DNA from: TA-21 sp035620895
GTDB lineage: Archaea; Thermoproteota; Nitrososphaeria; Nitrososphaerales; Nitrososphaeraceae
DNA: 64,000 nucleotides
Direction of reading: 5' to 3'
NCBI GenBank assembly: GCA_035620895.1
Contig: DASPFY010000017.1
Location: 1 to 64,000, forward strand
Shown: positions 1 through 9,335 of the stretch, in pieces
Numbering within the stretch: the stretch's first letter is position 1
Layout: every line of letters begins with the position of its first letter
Position numbers and translations under genes: made by a program
Notes under the pieces: model-generated
The model's database searches: none
Told to the model about the DNA's origin: nothing
The model's input: only the letters and a program-made list of their open reading frames with translations

Positions 1-1
1 C

Positions 2-1018
2 AAAGATACCAAAATATTACCAGTGAAGAGTAGCAGTAGTAGCAATAACGAGAGTTCAAATGATACTGTCGAAAAATCTAATGAAAGTACAGTTAGTGAT
101 ACCAAAGATACCAAAGATACCAAAGATACCAAAATATTACCAGTGAAGAGTAGCAGTAGTAGCAATAACGAGAGTTCAAATGATACTGTCGAAAAATCTA
201 ATGAAAGTACAGTTAGTGATACCAAAGATACCAAAGATACCAAAATATTACCAGTGAAGAGTAGCAGTAGTAGCAATAACGAGAGTTCAAATGATACTGT
301 CGAAAAATCTAATGAAAGTACAGTTAGTGATAGTGAAGATGCAAGTAGCAGTAGTAGCAATAACGAGAGTTCAAATGATACTGTCGAAAAATCTAATGAA
401 AGTACAGTTAGTGATAGTGAAGATACCAAAGTAATACCGGTAAAGAATATTCTTCCACTTTATTCAGAATCTAATGAAGAATCAATCAAATCCGCCTCAG
501 CTGAAGATGCTGATGGAACAGAAGTAGCGAATACAGATACAGCTGAATTACAAGTTGAACCCTACCCAAATGAAACAGAAGTAGCGAGTACAGATACAGC
601 TGAATTACAAGATGAAACCAACTCAAAGGAAATTATCGATTCTAACTCTGAAACTTACGCTACCGTCAGCTCTAAGCAACAGGGAGAAATCGGAGAATTT
701 AATACGACGGATATGAGTGAATCGGAAGCTAATGAAGCGTCAAATGATGGATTGACATCTCATAGTGAATCCAATACCTTTTTCACATTCGAACCAGACC
801 TAGTGGCAGATGAATTTAGTAATAATGACGAAAATACAGTCGGGACAAGTTCGAATACTGACAGTTCTTCCTCTAGTCACGAGAGTAACGATAATTCAAT
901 TTTCGGACTCAAATTCAACGTACTTGAAGACGCCACCAAGAATAAAATAGAACAGAAAATCGAAAAGTTAGAAGATAGAATCGCTGACCGCGTGCAATTG
1001 TTTGACCTCATCGGATAA
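2..1018 (+). CDS. Serine-rich tandem-repeat surface protein, 5' end outside window
   Basis: The reading frame is open to the left edge, so the GTG at 23 is an internal Val codon and the true start lies upstream. The visible protein is acidic and low-complexity: repeated blocks of a Ser run followed by NNESSNDTVEKSNESTVS and DTK triplets, each joined by ILPVK, then a Glu/Thr/Ser-rich region (from about residue 150). A short coiled-coil tail contains KIEQKIEKLEDRIADRV. The motif KNILPLYSE near residue 150 recurs at the C terminus of the phosphoesterase protein at 6952-9129, and the tail resembles its GLDL...KIEKLKDKI modules. The composition suits an exported, possibly glycosylated stalk; no signal peptide can be seen because the N terminus is missing. 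Function unknown. Confidence 0.8.
   Translation, partial: KDTKILPVKSSSSSNNESSNDTVEKSNESTVSDTKDTKDTKDTKILPVKSSSSSNNESSNDTVEKSNESTVSDTKDTKDTKILPVKSSSSSNNESSNDTVEKSNESTVSDSEDASSSSSNNESSNDTVEKSNESTVSDSEDTKVIPVKNILPLYSESNEESIKSASAEDADGTEVANTDTAELQVEPYPNETEVASTDTAELQDETNSKEIIDSNSETYATVSSKQQGEIGEFNTTDMSESEANEASNDGLTSHSESNTFFTFEPDLVADEFSNNDENTVGTSSNTDSSSSSHESNDNSIFGLKFNVLEDATKNKIEQKIEKLEDRIADRVQLFDLIG
23..424 (+). repeat. In-frame tandem repeat, units of 120, 111 and 84 bases
   Basis: Four nearly identical copies of a unit encoding the Ser run plus NNESSNDTVEKSNESTVS. Equivalent points lie at 23, 143 and 254 (spacing 120 and 111) and, measured at the AGTAGCAG start of the Ser run, at 260 and 344 (spacing 84). 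Lengths differ by whole codons: the number of DTK triplets varies and the last copy lacks the KILPVK linker. Near-identity at the DNA level points to recent expansion or contraction. More copies probably lie to the left of the window. Confidence 0.9.
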
Positions 1019-1124
1019 TTATTCAAGTTCAATACTATCTTGATCACTTGCATTTAGGAATTTGTTCAGCTCCCATCCATGGTTTCGATATTTGATAATG
1101 TAACAATTACTTTTTTTGATTTTC

Positions 1125-1916
1125 ATGTCTGATCTCAAGTTTACAAAAATTGATAACTTATTTGTCAGATACTTGGACAAAAACAAAAGTGGTATTCCAC
1201 TTTTACTTCTCCATGGTTTAGGGGGTTCGATAGAGAGTTGGAGTAATAATATTAATATTTTATCCACTAAATTTAGAATAATTGCTTTAGACCTTCCAGG
1301 CTTTGGTTTGAGCGATAAGCCGAAGATCAGCTACTCCATAAAATTTTATGTGAGTTTTCTAGAAAAATTCATTAAAAGAATAAAAATAAATCATCTCTTC
1401 ATTATAGGATCCTCACTCGGTGGTCATATCGCTGTAGAGTTTGCTCTTAAAAATAGGAAAATGGTTGATAAACTCATTCTCATCAGTCCTGCCGGTTCCC
1501 TCCCAAAATCGTTCAAAGGTACTAGAGAATTGAAAAGATACAACACGATATTGAATTCCAGATCTTCTAGGGACATCAGCAGAATATTAACCTCAATTGA
1601 TACTTCCATGGTCAATCCTTCATATGCCGATATCATGTACAAAAGAATATTACTACCTGGTGCAAAAGAAGCATTTATTTCGGCATTGAAAGGTAGTGCG
1701 ACGGCTAAACGATACAATAACCAGCTTGAAAAAATTGATACAAGTATGTTACTAATTTGGGGGAAAAAAGACAGAATGCTACCGTTAAAATTTATCCGCC
1801 CATTTATGGAACATGGTAACTCAAGAATAATCATTATTGAGAATTGTGGACACAGACCTCATGTAGAGAATCCAAGACTGTTTAATAAAGTAGTAAAGGA
1901 TTTCTTAATGGAGTAA
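1125..1916 (+). CDS. Alpha/beta-fold hydrolase
   Basis: About 263 residues, the usual size for a single-domain alpha/beta hydrolase. The oxyanion segment LLLHGLGGS is near residue 30, the nucleophile elbow IGSSLGGH (G-x-S-x-G) near 95, a candidate acidic residue lies in WGKKDRMLP, and the catalytic His is in NCGHRPHVENP close to the end. No signal peptide or membrane helix is seen, so it is probably cytoplasmic. The first in-frame start is a TTG at 1116, but the ATG at 1125 (MSDLKF) is preferred. Substrate cannot be told from sequence; an esterase or C-C hydrolase role is possible. It stands alone between two secreted-protein genes. Confidence 0.85.
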   Translation: MSDLKFTKIDNLFVRYLDKNKSGIPLLLLHGLGGSIESWSNNINILSTKFRIIALDLPGFGLSDKPKISYSIKFYVSFLEKFIKRIKINHLFIIGSSLGGHIAVEFALKNRKMVDKLILISPAGSLPKSFKGTRELKRYNTILNSRSSRDISRILTSIDTSMVNPSYADIMYKRILLPGAKEAFISALKGSATAKRYNNQLEKIDTSMLLIWGKKDRMLPLKFIRPFMEHGNSRIIIIENCGHRPHVENPRLFNKVVKDFLME

Positions 1917-2052
1917 TTTTCAAAGTAATTTACGTAAGAATGTTTCATAAGATCAATTAATTCTTGAACTATGTGATTTTATAAGTAAAAAGAAAAGTAC
2001 TCGTTTAGATAAAAATTATAGTGACATTTCTAAGAGATGATTGGGTGACAAT

Positions 2053-2069
2053 ACTTATAAAAATTAAAT
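2053..2069 (+). promoter_or_regulatory. TATA-like promoter element
   Basis: The AT-rich run CTTATAAAAATTAAATT is centred about 22 bases before the GTG at 2083. This spacing fits an archaeal TATA box driving a leaderless transcript, and it supports that GTG as the start. Confidence 0.4.
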
Positions 2070-2082
2070 TAGATAAGATTTT

Positions 2083-4050
2083 GTGAATTATTATTTAATA
2101 ATAATATTCTTTGTATCGATTTTATTCATTATCCCTATTTTTAGTTCTAATACATACGGATACGGTGTGTCCAAGATAAATCCTTTGAATGAATTCAAAG
2201 ACTTTGGTTTCATTCCAATCAAGAGTAATATCCTGCCGCAGTATGACGGGTCCGCCACCCAATCTATTAATAAAGTCAAAGCACAACCTGACTTTAAAAG
2301 TAATGATATTGATAAGACACAACCTGAATTGAAAAGTAGTGATATTAATAAATCAGATACTTCAACAAAAACTGTTCCATCATCAGTTGGTGTAAAAATA
2401 TTGTCACCAGTTAGCGGAAAAGATGTACCTGTTGGGAATCTAACTATTTTTGGTGTTTCTACAGATAACGAGCAATCGGACTGTAGTGTATTAGTAGACT
2501 GGAATGATGAAAAACCGTTCCAAGAGGCAAAAGCGGCTGGGCCATATGGAGATGATGATTATTCATCTTGGACATTCACTTATTCACCTTCATATCACAC
2601 AATTGAAAATGGAATAAATGATCTTACATCTAAACTCGAGTGCTTGGAAAATTCTAAAGTAACTACAAAGTGGCATAGTATCAATGTAACAGGAGTTGTT
2701 ACTAATGATGCGAATCCAATATCCACATCAGTGTTACACGATCCTCTTGGCGTCCTCCCTCAATTAAAATCTTTATCCACAAGTCCATCAGGAAGTACTC
2801 AAATTATATCTAGTAATCAAACAGGTATACTTCCCACAAAACTCTCGACTCATATGGAATTAACAAAAGATTTAATGTTCCCTGGAGAAACCCAAAACTT
2901 TACAGTAAAGATTTCAGATTCAAAAACATTACAAGATGTTGGAGGAGCCAATGTTGTCGTCAAGATTATGCGGGCTAACATAACGGTAAATGAATACAAT
3001 GGATCTTCTGATAGCTCTGGAGAATATTCTAATTATTGGAACATTATACCTAGTGCCACCTCTGGTAAATACGATGTACTGGTTTCAGTATCTGCTGCCG
3101 GTTACCAGCCAGCTCTATTGACGGGGAGCTTCGTAGTTCAAAAACAGTTGTTAGTTGAAGCAAGTTTATTGAAACGACTTGTTGCACCGGGGGATGAACA
3201 AACGATTGATGTAAAGGTTATCGATGCCAATACCAAAGAAATTGTACCTGGTGCGGATGTTATGGCCAAAATTGGTAAAAAGAATGGATACAATGGGACA
3301 TCAGATACTTCTGGTGCATATTCTCATTCTTGGAACATAACCTCTGATACTGCGTCCGGTAAATACGATGTACTAGTTTCAGCATCTGCCGATGGTTACC
3401 AACCAGCTTCATTGACAGGGAGTTACGAAGTTCAAAAACAGTTGTTGGTTGAGGCCAGCCTGTCAAAAGAGCTTGTTATACCCGGTGATGAACAAACAAT
3501 TGAAGTAAAAGTTCTGGATGCCAATACTAAAGAAATAGTATCTGACGCGAATGTTGTGGGAATGATTGGCGGAAAGAAGTTCTCTGCAAGTACCGATGAT
3601 AGCGGGTCAATAGATTACACATGGAATACTCCACCTACAAGCGGTGGGAATGCTTACAAAGTGGTCTTGGATGTTTCACATGATGGATATCCTAAGATTA
3701 CTAAGACTACATCTTTTAAGATGGACAAGCCACAAAATCTATTGGAACCACCAATTAGTAATTATCAAAACAACATAGTCAAGGTCGATAGCAAAGATTT
3801 GAGTGATAGTCAAGAAGAATCTCAAAATAAACATCAAGAATGTGCAAACATGCTCTCTTCCGTAGATTGCAGAACTGAGGTTTATGACAAACCCATTGCC
3901 AACCCTCCTACCGACGACAAACCCATTGCCAACCCTCCTACCGACGACAAAACCATTGCCAATGGTAACATTGGTATCGAAAATAGTACTCCAGAAGAAA
4001 ATCGAAATGTAAATACCGTGAACGATTTTCTGGCATCAGTAAGCAATTGA
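2083..4050 (+). CDS. Secreted multi-domain Ig-like surface protein
   Basis: 655 residues. A signal peptide or anchor (YLIIIFFVSILFIIPIF) is followed by a linker containing NILPQYDGS. A domain at about 100-205 (VKILSPVSGKDVPVG ... two Cys ... NVTGV) is clearly paralogous to the N-terminal domain of the protein at 61782-62744. Three Ig-like repeats of about 95 residues follow (from about 265, 360 and 455), each with a pattern like LSKELVIPGDEQTIEVKV and GYNGTSDTSGAYSHSWN, typical of carboxypeptidase-regulatory or invasin-like folds. The tail has two Cys and 2.6 copies of DKPIANPPTD. Likely a cell-surface protein; binding partner unknown. Start: GTG with a TATA-like box about 22 bases upstream. 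Confidence 0.8.
   Translation: MNYYLIIIFFVSILFIIPIFSSNTYGYGVSKINPLNEFKDFGFIPIKSNILPQYDGSATQSINKVKAQPDFKSNDIDKTQPELKSSDINKSDTSTKTVPSSVGVKILSPVSGKDVPVGNLTIFGVSTDNEQSDCSVLVDWNDEKPFQEAKAAGPYGDDDYSSWTFTYSPSYHTIENGINDLTSKLECLENSKVTTKWHSINVTGVVTNDANPISTSVLHDPLGVLPQLKSLSTSPSGSTQIISSNQTGILPTKLSTHMELTKDLMFPGETQNFTVKISDSKTLQDVGGANVVVKIMRANITVNEYNGSSDSSGEYSNYWNIIPSATSGKYDVLVSVSAAGYQPALLTGSFVVQKQLLVEASLLKRLVAPGDEQTIDVKVIDANTKEIVPGADVMAKIGKKNGYNGTSDTSGAYSHSWNITSDTASGKYDVLVSASADGYQPASLTGSYEVQKQLLVEASLSKELVIPGDEQTIEVKVLDANTKEIVSDANVVGMIGGKKFSASTDDSGSIDYTWNTPPTSGGNAYKVVLDVSHDGYPKITKTTSFKMDKPQNLLEPPISNYQNNIVKVDSKDLSDSQEESQNKHQECANMLSSVDCRTEVYDKPIANPPTDDKPIANPPTDDKTIANGNIGIENSTPEENRNVNTVNDFLASVSN
3886..3963 (+). 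repeat. 30-base tandem repeat encoding DKPIANPPTD
   Basis: Two full copies (3886-3915 and 3916-3945) and a partial third copy of a 30-base unit near the 3' end of the surface-protein gene. The first two copies are identical, indicating recent slippage or duplication. Confidence 0.85.
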
Positions 4051-4303
4051 TGTGATAGGAACAATAAGTAAACAATTACGACTAACTTCAATTAGTAATA
4101 TTAAGGAATATGCTAATCAGAGATACTAAAAATGAGAAAATTGATTTTATGATTATGATAAATCAACCAAGTATTCAATATGTATTATATCTAGACATTC
4201 TCAAGAGAACTTGATGAAAGTCATCAAAAATTTATCAAAAATTCAAATAATTTCGAGATTGCCATATCTATAAGCATATATCCAAACGATTCTATGAGAA
4301 AAT

Positions 4304-5299
4304 ATGTCAAAATTAGCAGGTAACCGTTTGAAGCTAACAATATTTACTACGTTTATATTTTTGGTGACGTTCATATTTCTACTCAATTTTTCATCAATTA
4401 ACTTGGGTACCTTCGGTTACCAAGAATATGTGTTTGTTCAAAATTGGGCGAGAAATAACGACACACACAAGATCAGCGAAATACATGATGTTCTAACAAC
4501 TAAAGATTTTGTATTTGTTCCGGATTATGAGAATCATAATATAAAGAAATTTACTAAGAACGGAACATTTGTTTCAGAATGGGGAAAGGAGGGTACTGAC
4601 CCTGGGCAATTTGATACACCGCATAGTATGGCTGTTGATTCAAAAGGATATGTGTATGTTTCTGATATGAACAACAAACGTATACAAAAATTTGATAGTA
4701 ATGGTTCATTTATTATTGAGTGGGGTATAGCAGGGGAAGGAGCCGGAGAATTTTTGCATCCTCATGGAATCGCGATTGATTCTAATGATGATGTGTATGT
4801 GGCCGATACTGAAATTACCGATATTCAGAAATTTACCAAAGATGGACAATTTATTAGAAAGTGGGGTTCAGAAGGTAGTAGACAGGGTCAATTTGGTTGG
4901 ATGGAAAATATAGATCTTGATTCTAAAAATAATCTATATATCGCGGATTTAACTAACGATAGAATTCAGAAATTCACGAAAGATGGAAACTTTACTTTAG
5001 AATGGGGTTCTAGAGGAGATAAAGATGGCGAATTTGAGAGTCCTTCTGGAATAGCGGTAGATTCTTTGGATAATGTTTATGTAATTGACGATACAGGTAG
5101 AATACAGAAATTCACAGAGGAAGGCAAGTTTATTGTTAGTTGGGGATCTGATGGAATTGGTGACGGAGAATTCGCAAAGCCTGAAGGTCTTGACGTGGAT
5201 CCAGATGGTAACGTCTATGTAGCAGATACAGCCAACAAGCGTATCCAGGTATTTGGATTATCAAATGGTACCTTTACTCCTAACATATATGGCAAATAG
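4304..5299 (+). CDS. Secreted NHL-repeat beta-propeller protein
   Basis: 331 residues. An N-terminal hydrophobic segment (about 10-35, LTIFTTFIFLVTFIFLLNF) is probably a signal peptide or membrane anchor. About six NHL repeats follow, each of the form W-G-x-x-G-x-x-x-G-x-F-x-x-P-x-G-I-A-[VI]-D ... VYVAD ... RIQKF, which build a six-bladed propeller. The family is extracellular and mostly binds ligands or proteins; no catalytic residues are evident. ATG start. Related genes lie at 11866, 40753 and 42221. Confidence 0.88.
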   Translation: MSKLAGNRLKLTIFTTFIFLVTFIFLLNFSSINLGTFGYQEYVFVQNWARNNDTHKISEIHDVLTTKDFVFVPDYENHNIKKFTKNGTFVSEWGKEGTDPGQFDTPHSMAVDSKGYVYVSDMNNKRIQKFDSNGSFIIEWGIAGEGAGEFLHPHGIAIDSNDDVYVADTEITDIQKFTKDGQFIRKWGSEGSRQGQFGWMENIDLDSKNNLYIADLTNDRIQKFTKDGNFTLEWGSRGDKDGEFESPSGIAVDSLDNVYVIDDTGRIQKFTEEGKFIVSWGSDGIGDGEFAKPEGLDVDPDGNVYVADTANKRIQVFGLSNGTFTPNIYGK

Positions 5300-5427
5300 A
5301 TAGTAACGTTAGAGAAATTGATACCCATGACTCGGAAGAGATTGCATAAGATTTTAATTACTAATTCTGATGTTCACAATTATATACAACATTATTCGTG
5401 CCAGTACTAATCCTGATATCTATTGAT

Positions 5428-5943
5428 TCAATGAGCTTTTGTATACTTTTCTATAATCTTTTTGTGCTGGGGATATTTTTCTGAGAGTTTCTTCCTGTTA
5501 CCTATTTTCCAATCTCTGTAATCAAAACCAGGAGATACCGTGCAACCGACCAAAGAATATGATTTCTTTTCATTTATGGACGCAGCAAACCAACATCCCG
5601 ATCTTACTATCACTTGAAACCTTTCTCCTTCCTCAGGATTTGGACCCACAAGAATTTCGTTCAATTGGCCTTTTGAATCTATTATGTGTAGCGTTAAACT
5701 ACTGCCTGAATAGAAATGCCAAATCTCATCTGACTTCATTTTATGAAATGATGCAAATTGGTTTCCTGTTAACAAATAATAAATGGCTGTACATGAATAT
5801 CTAAATCCATCGTAATCTCGCAATTCAATCTTTTTGCCAGATGTATATGTATTAGTAAAGTATCCACCTTCTGGATGTCTATCAAGTTTGAGATTTTTTA
5901 TCCAAAATCTAGCAAGTTTATTCAAGGTAGTGTGGATAATCAA
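5428..5943 (-). CDS. Cupin, DUF985 / cupin_5 family
   Basis: 171 residues, full length for the family. Hallmarks are the N-terminal HPEGGYF, then YYLLTGNQFASFHKMKSDEIWHFY and SGSSLTLHII, and the C-terminal VGCTVSPGFDYRDW. These match the single-domain DUF985 cupin family, whose biochemical role is not settled. The His in SFHKMKSDEIWHFY are candidate metal ligands. Cytoplasmic: no signal peptide. The start is probably TTG at 5943 because no in-frame ATG precedes the conserved HPEGGYF. Confidence 0.85.
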   Translation of the reverse strand: MIIHTTLNKLARFWIKNLKLDRHPEGGYFTNTYTSGKKIELRDYDGFRYSCTAIYYLLTGNQFASFHKMKSDEIWHFYSGSSLTLHIIDSKGQLNEILVGPNPEEGERFQVIVRSGCWFAASINEKKSYSLVGCTVSPGFDYRDWKIGNRKKLSEKYPQHKKIIEKYTKAH

Positions 5944-6348
5944 TACTAAGTTATTTGAGTATGCCGGAATTTTTTTTGACTAATACTATCACCTATTATG
6001 TAGAATAAACTTTGACTTTGGAAATATCATTATTTAAAATGTTAATAATAGGACCGTTCATTGAAATCGCTGTTATTTGCATTAAACTGAGATTCCAATA
6101 TCATTATTAAGGCAAACGATCAGATAGTCAGTTATTGAGAATAAGAACCTCGGATTCATCACTTAATTGTATTTGAACTTTGCATCGTATTTTACCGAAT
6201 AATTATCGATTGCATTATTCATAAACAACTATTAAAGGTATCGTGGTGACAAATAAGACCCATGGTCCAAATAATAGGTAGTCCAAAACAAAAAGGACAA
6301 TTATGAAGGAAAATATTATATAACTTGGATGTAGAGTATACATTGAAT
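5944..6348. other. Intergenic region, no gene recognised
   Basis: About 400 bases between the divergent cupin gene and the small secreted protein at 6349. It is AT-rich and contains only overlapping short frames of low quality. It presumably holds the promoters of both genes. No hairpin or RNA gene stood out. Confidence 0.5.
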
Positions 6349-6669
6349 ATGCTAACAGGACTGCAAATTATGCTTCTGACATTTATGATATCAATTTCAG
6401 CTACACTAGCACAAATTAATCTTGTAGATGCTACGACTGAGAATAATTCGACTAGTGGCGAAACATCAACCAAAAATGAGGATGTATTTGCATTATTGCA
6501 GCTTGAAAAAGATGTAGCGAAGCATGAAGGTTCCTTAAAAGATCTACATTCTGGCGAAAAGAGTCCATTTGATCTTTTAGGAGAAGTAAAAAATGAAGAA
6601 AAATTCAAACCAGAATCCGGGAGCTATCTTCCAGAATTTGATGATACTTCAGAAAGTAACGGTGAATAG
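6349..6669 (+). CDS. Small secreted acidic protein, unknown
   Basis: About 106 residues from the ATG at 6349 (TTG codons at 6325 and 6343 are alternative starts). The signal peptide MLTGLQIMLLTFMISISATLAQ is followed by a Thr/Ser/Asn-rich linker, a short helix (DVFALLQLEKDVAKHEGSLKDL) and a C-terminal SYLPEFDDTSESNGE. The tail is loosely like the ILPLYSE tails of the neighbouring repeat proteins. No family recognised; likely exported. Confidence 0.6.
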   Translation: MLTGLQIMLLTFMISISATLAQINLVDATTENNSTSGETSTKNEDVFALLQLEKDVAKHEGSLKDLHSGEKSPFDLLGEVKNEEKFKPESGSYLPEFDDTSESNGE

Positions 6670-6951
6670 GAACATTATTACTAAATTAGATAAGATGTAA
6701 TACTGTTAAATTACAATTAATTTTGCAGTTTTTGATAAAATTTGATACTTGAGAATAAACTGAAATTTCAATTTTTTCATTTTGATGTATAGGATAAAAT
6801 CAAAATCATGTGTATTTCGTAGAATAATTTGACATACGTACGGATGGAAAGTTTATCAAATGTGAAAAATATCTTTCTTACTGTATTTTTTAATAGAACC
6901 TGACATCATAAATTATTTATTTTCTTACGGTAATTCCAAATCGTAAACTAT

Positions 6952-9129
6952 TTGTCCAGCCTTAGATTTAGAAATATAGGTTACATAGTAGGTTTTTCAC
7001 TAATAATTCTCGTTATTTCATCAAATTTGATGAATAATTCAAATCCTAATCTTGAGGGGTTGGAAACCGAACTTTGTGACAATAAAGTAGTTGATAGTCT
7101 AGGAACTCCTCTGTGTAATCGTTCGGAGAACGCGGAAGACAAGTGGACCAATAACGGGGATGATGATATGGGTAAAATAGAGGAAAAAAGACACTTAGAA
7201 CGACAGGAACAAGCAAAGGGAGACAAGGCTAAGGAACAACAACAGCAACAACAACAAGAGGAAGAGGACAAGGCTAAGGAACAACAACAGCAACAACAAC
7301 AAGAAGAAGAGGACAAGGCTAAGGAACAACAACAGCAACAACAACAAGAAGAAGAGGACAAGGCTAAGGAACAACAACAGCAACAAGAACAACAACAGCA
7401 GGAAGAACAACAACAAGAAGAAGAGGACAAGGCTAAGGAACAACAACAGCAACAAGAACAACAGCAGCAGGAAGAACAACAACAAGAAGAAGAGGACAAG
7501 GCTAAGGAACAACAACAGCAACAACAACAACAAGAGGAAGAGGACAAGGCTAAGCAGCAAAACAATAACAATAATGATGATGATGGTTATGTAGAGAAGA
7601 AACTTGGAATTGCTGGATTGGACTTGGATATCGACAAAAAACTTACCGATGCAAACAAGAAAATTGAGAATTTAAAGGATAAGATAAACAGAGAAGATAA
7701 TCAGTATGTCTGGGAGCAACATGAAGGAGACAAAGGTAACAATAAAAACGGTAAAAATGATAATAGTGAAGATGACAACTCTGGGATTGCTGGATTAGAT
7801 CTGAAAATTCAGAAAATTGAAACTAATTTAGAGAAAAAAATTGACAAGTTAAAAGATAAGATAGAAAATGACAAGGATAATCAGCGCCTAATAGTGCTAC
7901 GAGAAGAAAGCATAGATATAGATGATGATGATAACGATGATAACGATGATAACGATGATAACGATAATAACGATAATAACAATGACAATGGTGGTGGGAA
8001 TTATGAAGGTTATCGTTTCATTGCTGACAAGAATGATGGTAATAATGATGATGGTAATAGTAATGATGACAAGAACTTTAATTTTGCAACTGCAGGTGAT
8101 TTTTCGTGTTCAGCGAATACCGAGAAAGTGGTAGCAAATATTGAAAAGAAAGATCCTGAGTTAGTATTGGCATTAGGAGATCTTTCACAGCATAGTACTG
8201 CTGATTGTTGGTTTGATATAATGTCACCATTCAAGGGTAAAATGATGATGACTTTTGGTTATCATGACGTAAAAGATGGGATATTGAAATTAAATCAATA
8301 CAAAGATGCGTTTGGAGTGGATAAGCTCTATTATTCTTTTGATTATAAGGGTGTCCATTTTATCATCATGTCCACATTATCCGAGTTTGATGTAAATTCC
8401 GATCAGTACAAGTTTATTGAAAAAGATTTGAAGGCTGCGTCTGAAAATGAAAATATTGATTGGATAGTAGTAACCAACTATGGGCCCTTTTATACATCAC
8501 CGTCAGCACATCCAGCGAAAAACGACATAAGGAACATCTACCATCCACTGTTTGACAGATATGGTGTTGATTTAGTATTAAATGGACACAATCACAACTA
8601 TCAGAGAACTTATCCGCTCACATTTAATGTTGACAAGACGTCAAAGCCCATTATAACAAATGCATATACCACAGGATACAATGGCAATAATGATGGCATC
8701 GTCTATGCAATTGTTGGTACAGCTGGAGAGGGTTTTCATCCACTCGAAGGTCGAGAATCTTACATGGCCACACAATTTGAGGGTAAGTTTGGATTTCTGA
8801 ATATAGAAATTAGCAACGGTAATCCTCATACTAATTTAACCGCCACCTTCTATGATAATAAAGTCAGCAATGTATTGGACGAATTTACGATTGAAAAAGA
8901 AATAAAAAATATGAAAAGTAAAGTAAAATATATAGATGCAAATACTAACGCTACAAATGTATTACCTTTAAAAGGTAACAATACCGACAATATGCCTCAA
9001 CAAGCCAATGTAGATACAGATATTAAAGCTAGCAATATTCTACCAGTAATGAATAACGTAAGCAATAGTGGTACTTACAAAATTCTACCGTTATATTCAG
9101 AATTAGACGAAAAATCAAATAAGAAATAA
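6952..9129 (+). CDS. Secreted Gln/Glu-repeat coiled-coil protein with C-terminal purple acid phosphatase-like domain
   Basis: 725 residues from a TTG. N-terminal signal or anchor (GYIVGFSLIILVISSNL). Residues about 91-203 are repeats of EEEDKAKE plus Gln runs. Two modules with GIAGLDL...KIENLKDKI (about 217 and 280) and an Asp/Asn run follow. A calcineurin-like phosphoesterase domain occupies about 378-640: AGDFSC (D383), LALGDLS (about 410), GYHD in place of GNH, and NGHNHNYQRTYPL (about 545). The tail holds NVLPLK, NILPV and KILPLYSE just before the stop. The GNH Asn and the fourth-motif His look absent, so phosphatase activity is not assured. The architecture suggests a long stalk presenting an enzyme-like head at the cell surface. 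Confidence 0.82.
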   Translation: MSSLRFRNIGYIVGFSLIILVISSNLMNNSNPNLEGLETELCDNKVVDSLGTPLCNRSENAEDKWTNNGDDDMGKIEEKRHLERQEQAKGDKAKEQQQQQQQEEEDKAKEQQQQQQQEEEDKAKEQQQQQQQEEEDKAKEQQQQQEQQQQEEQQQEEEDKAKEQQQQQEQQQQEEQQQEEEDKAKEQQQQQQQQEEEDKAKQQNNNNNDDDGYVEKKLGIAGLDLDIDKKLTDANKKIENLKDKINREDNQYVWEQHEGDKGNNKNGKNDNSEDDNSGIAGLDLKIQKIETNLEKKIDKLKDKIENDKDNQRLIVLREESIDIDDDDNDDNDDNDDNDNNDNNNDNGGGNYEGYRFIADKNDGNNDDGNSNDDKNFNFATAGDFSCSANTEKVVANIEKKDPELVLALGDLSQHSTADCWFDIMSPFKGKMMMTFGYHDVKDGILKLNQYKDAFGVDKLYYSFDYKGVHFIIMSTLSEFDVNSDQYKFIEKDLKAASENENIDWIVVTNYGPFYTSPSAHPAKNDIRNIYHPLFDRYGVDLVLNGHNHNYQRTYPLTFNVDKTSKPIITNAYTTGYNGNNDGIVYAIVGTAGEGFHPLEGRESYMATQFEGKFGFLNIEISNGNPHTNLTATFYDNKVSNVLDEFTIEKEIKNMKSKVKYIDANTNATNVLPLKGNNTDNMPQQANVDTDIKASNILPVMNNVSNSGTYKILPLYSELDEKSNKK
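7222..7560 (+). repeat. CAA/CAG-rich tandem repeats encoding EEEDKAKE-poly(Q)
   Basis: Seven copies of GACAAGGCTAAG, separated by variable CAACAACAGCAACAA tracts that encode Gln with some Glu. Copies differ by whole codons, as expected for replication slippage under frame selection. Frames on the opposite strand read as poly-Cys/Leu/Ser and are artefacts of this repeat. Confidence 0.92.
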
Positions 9130-9335
9130 AAAATAGGAAAGTCAAGTAAAATATAGTTAAGAAGAATATGACTAAGAACAGTAACAGTATCGTTCTAGGA
9201 TCATAGAATTAATAGATTTCCGCCAAATTACATCGTAATAAAAAACATCAACTATTGAAAATTTTATTTATATTATATAGTAATCCGAGAATCAATCATC
9301 AATAAGCTTGTTTTTAAAAAATTAAAAAATAAATT

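Noticed and set aside
23..424. CRISPR-like direct repeats
   Set aside because: Repeats are adjacent with no unique spacers, and they keep one reading frame; they are a coding tandem repeat.
6981..7571. Long minus-strand frames of poly-Cys, poly-Leu and poly-Ser
   Set aside because: They are the antisense of the CAA/CAG repeats of the Gln/Glu protein; composition is not protein-like.
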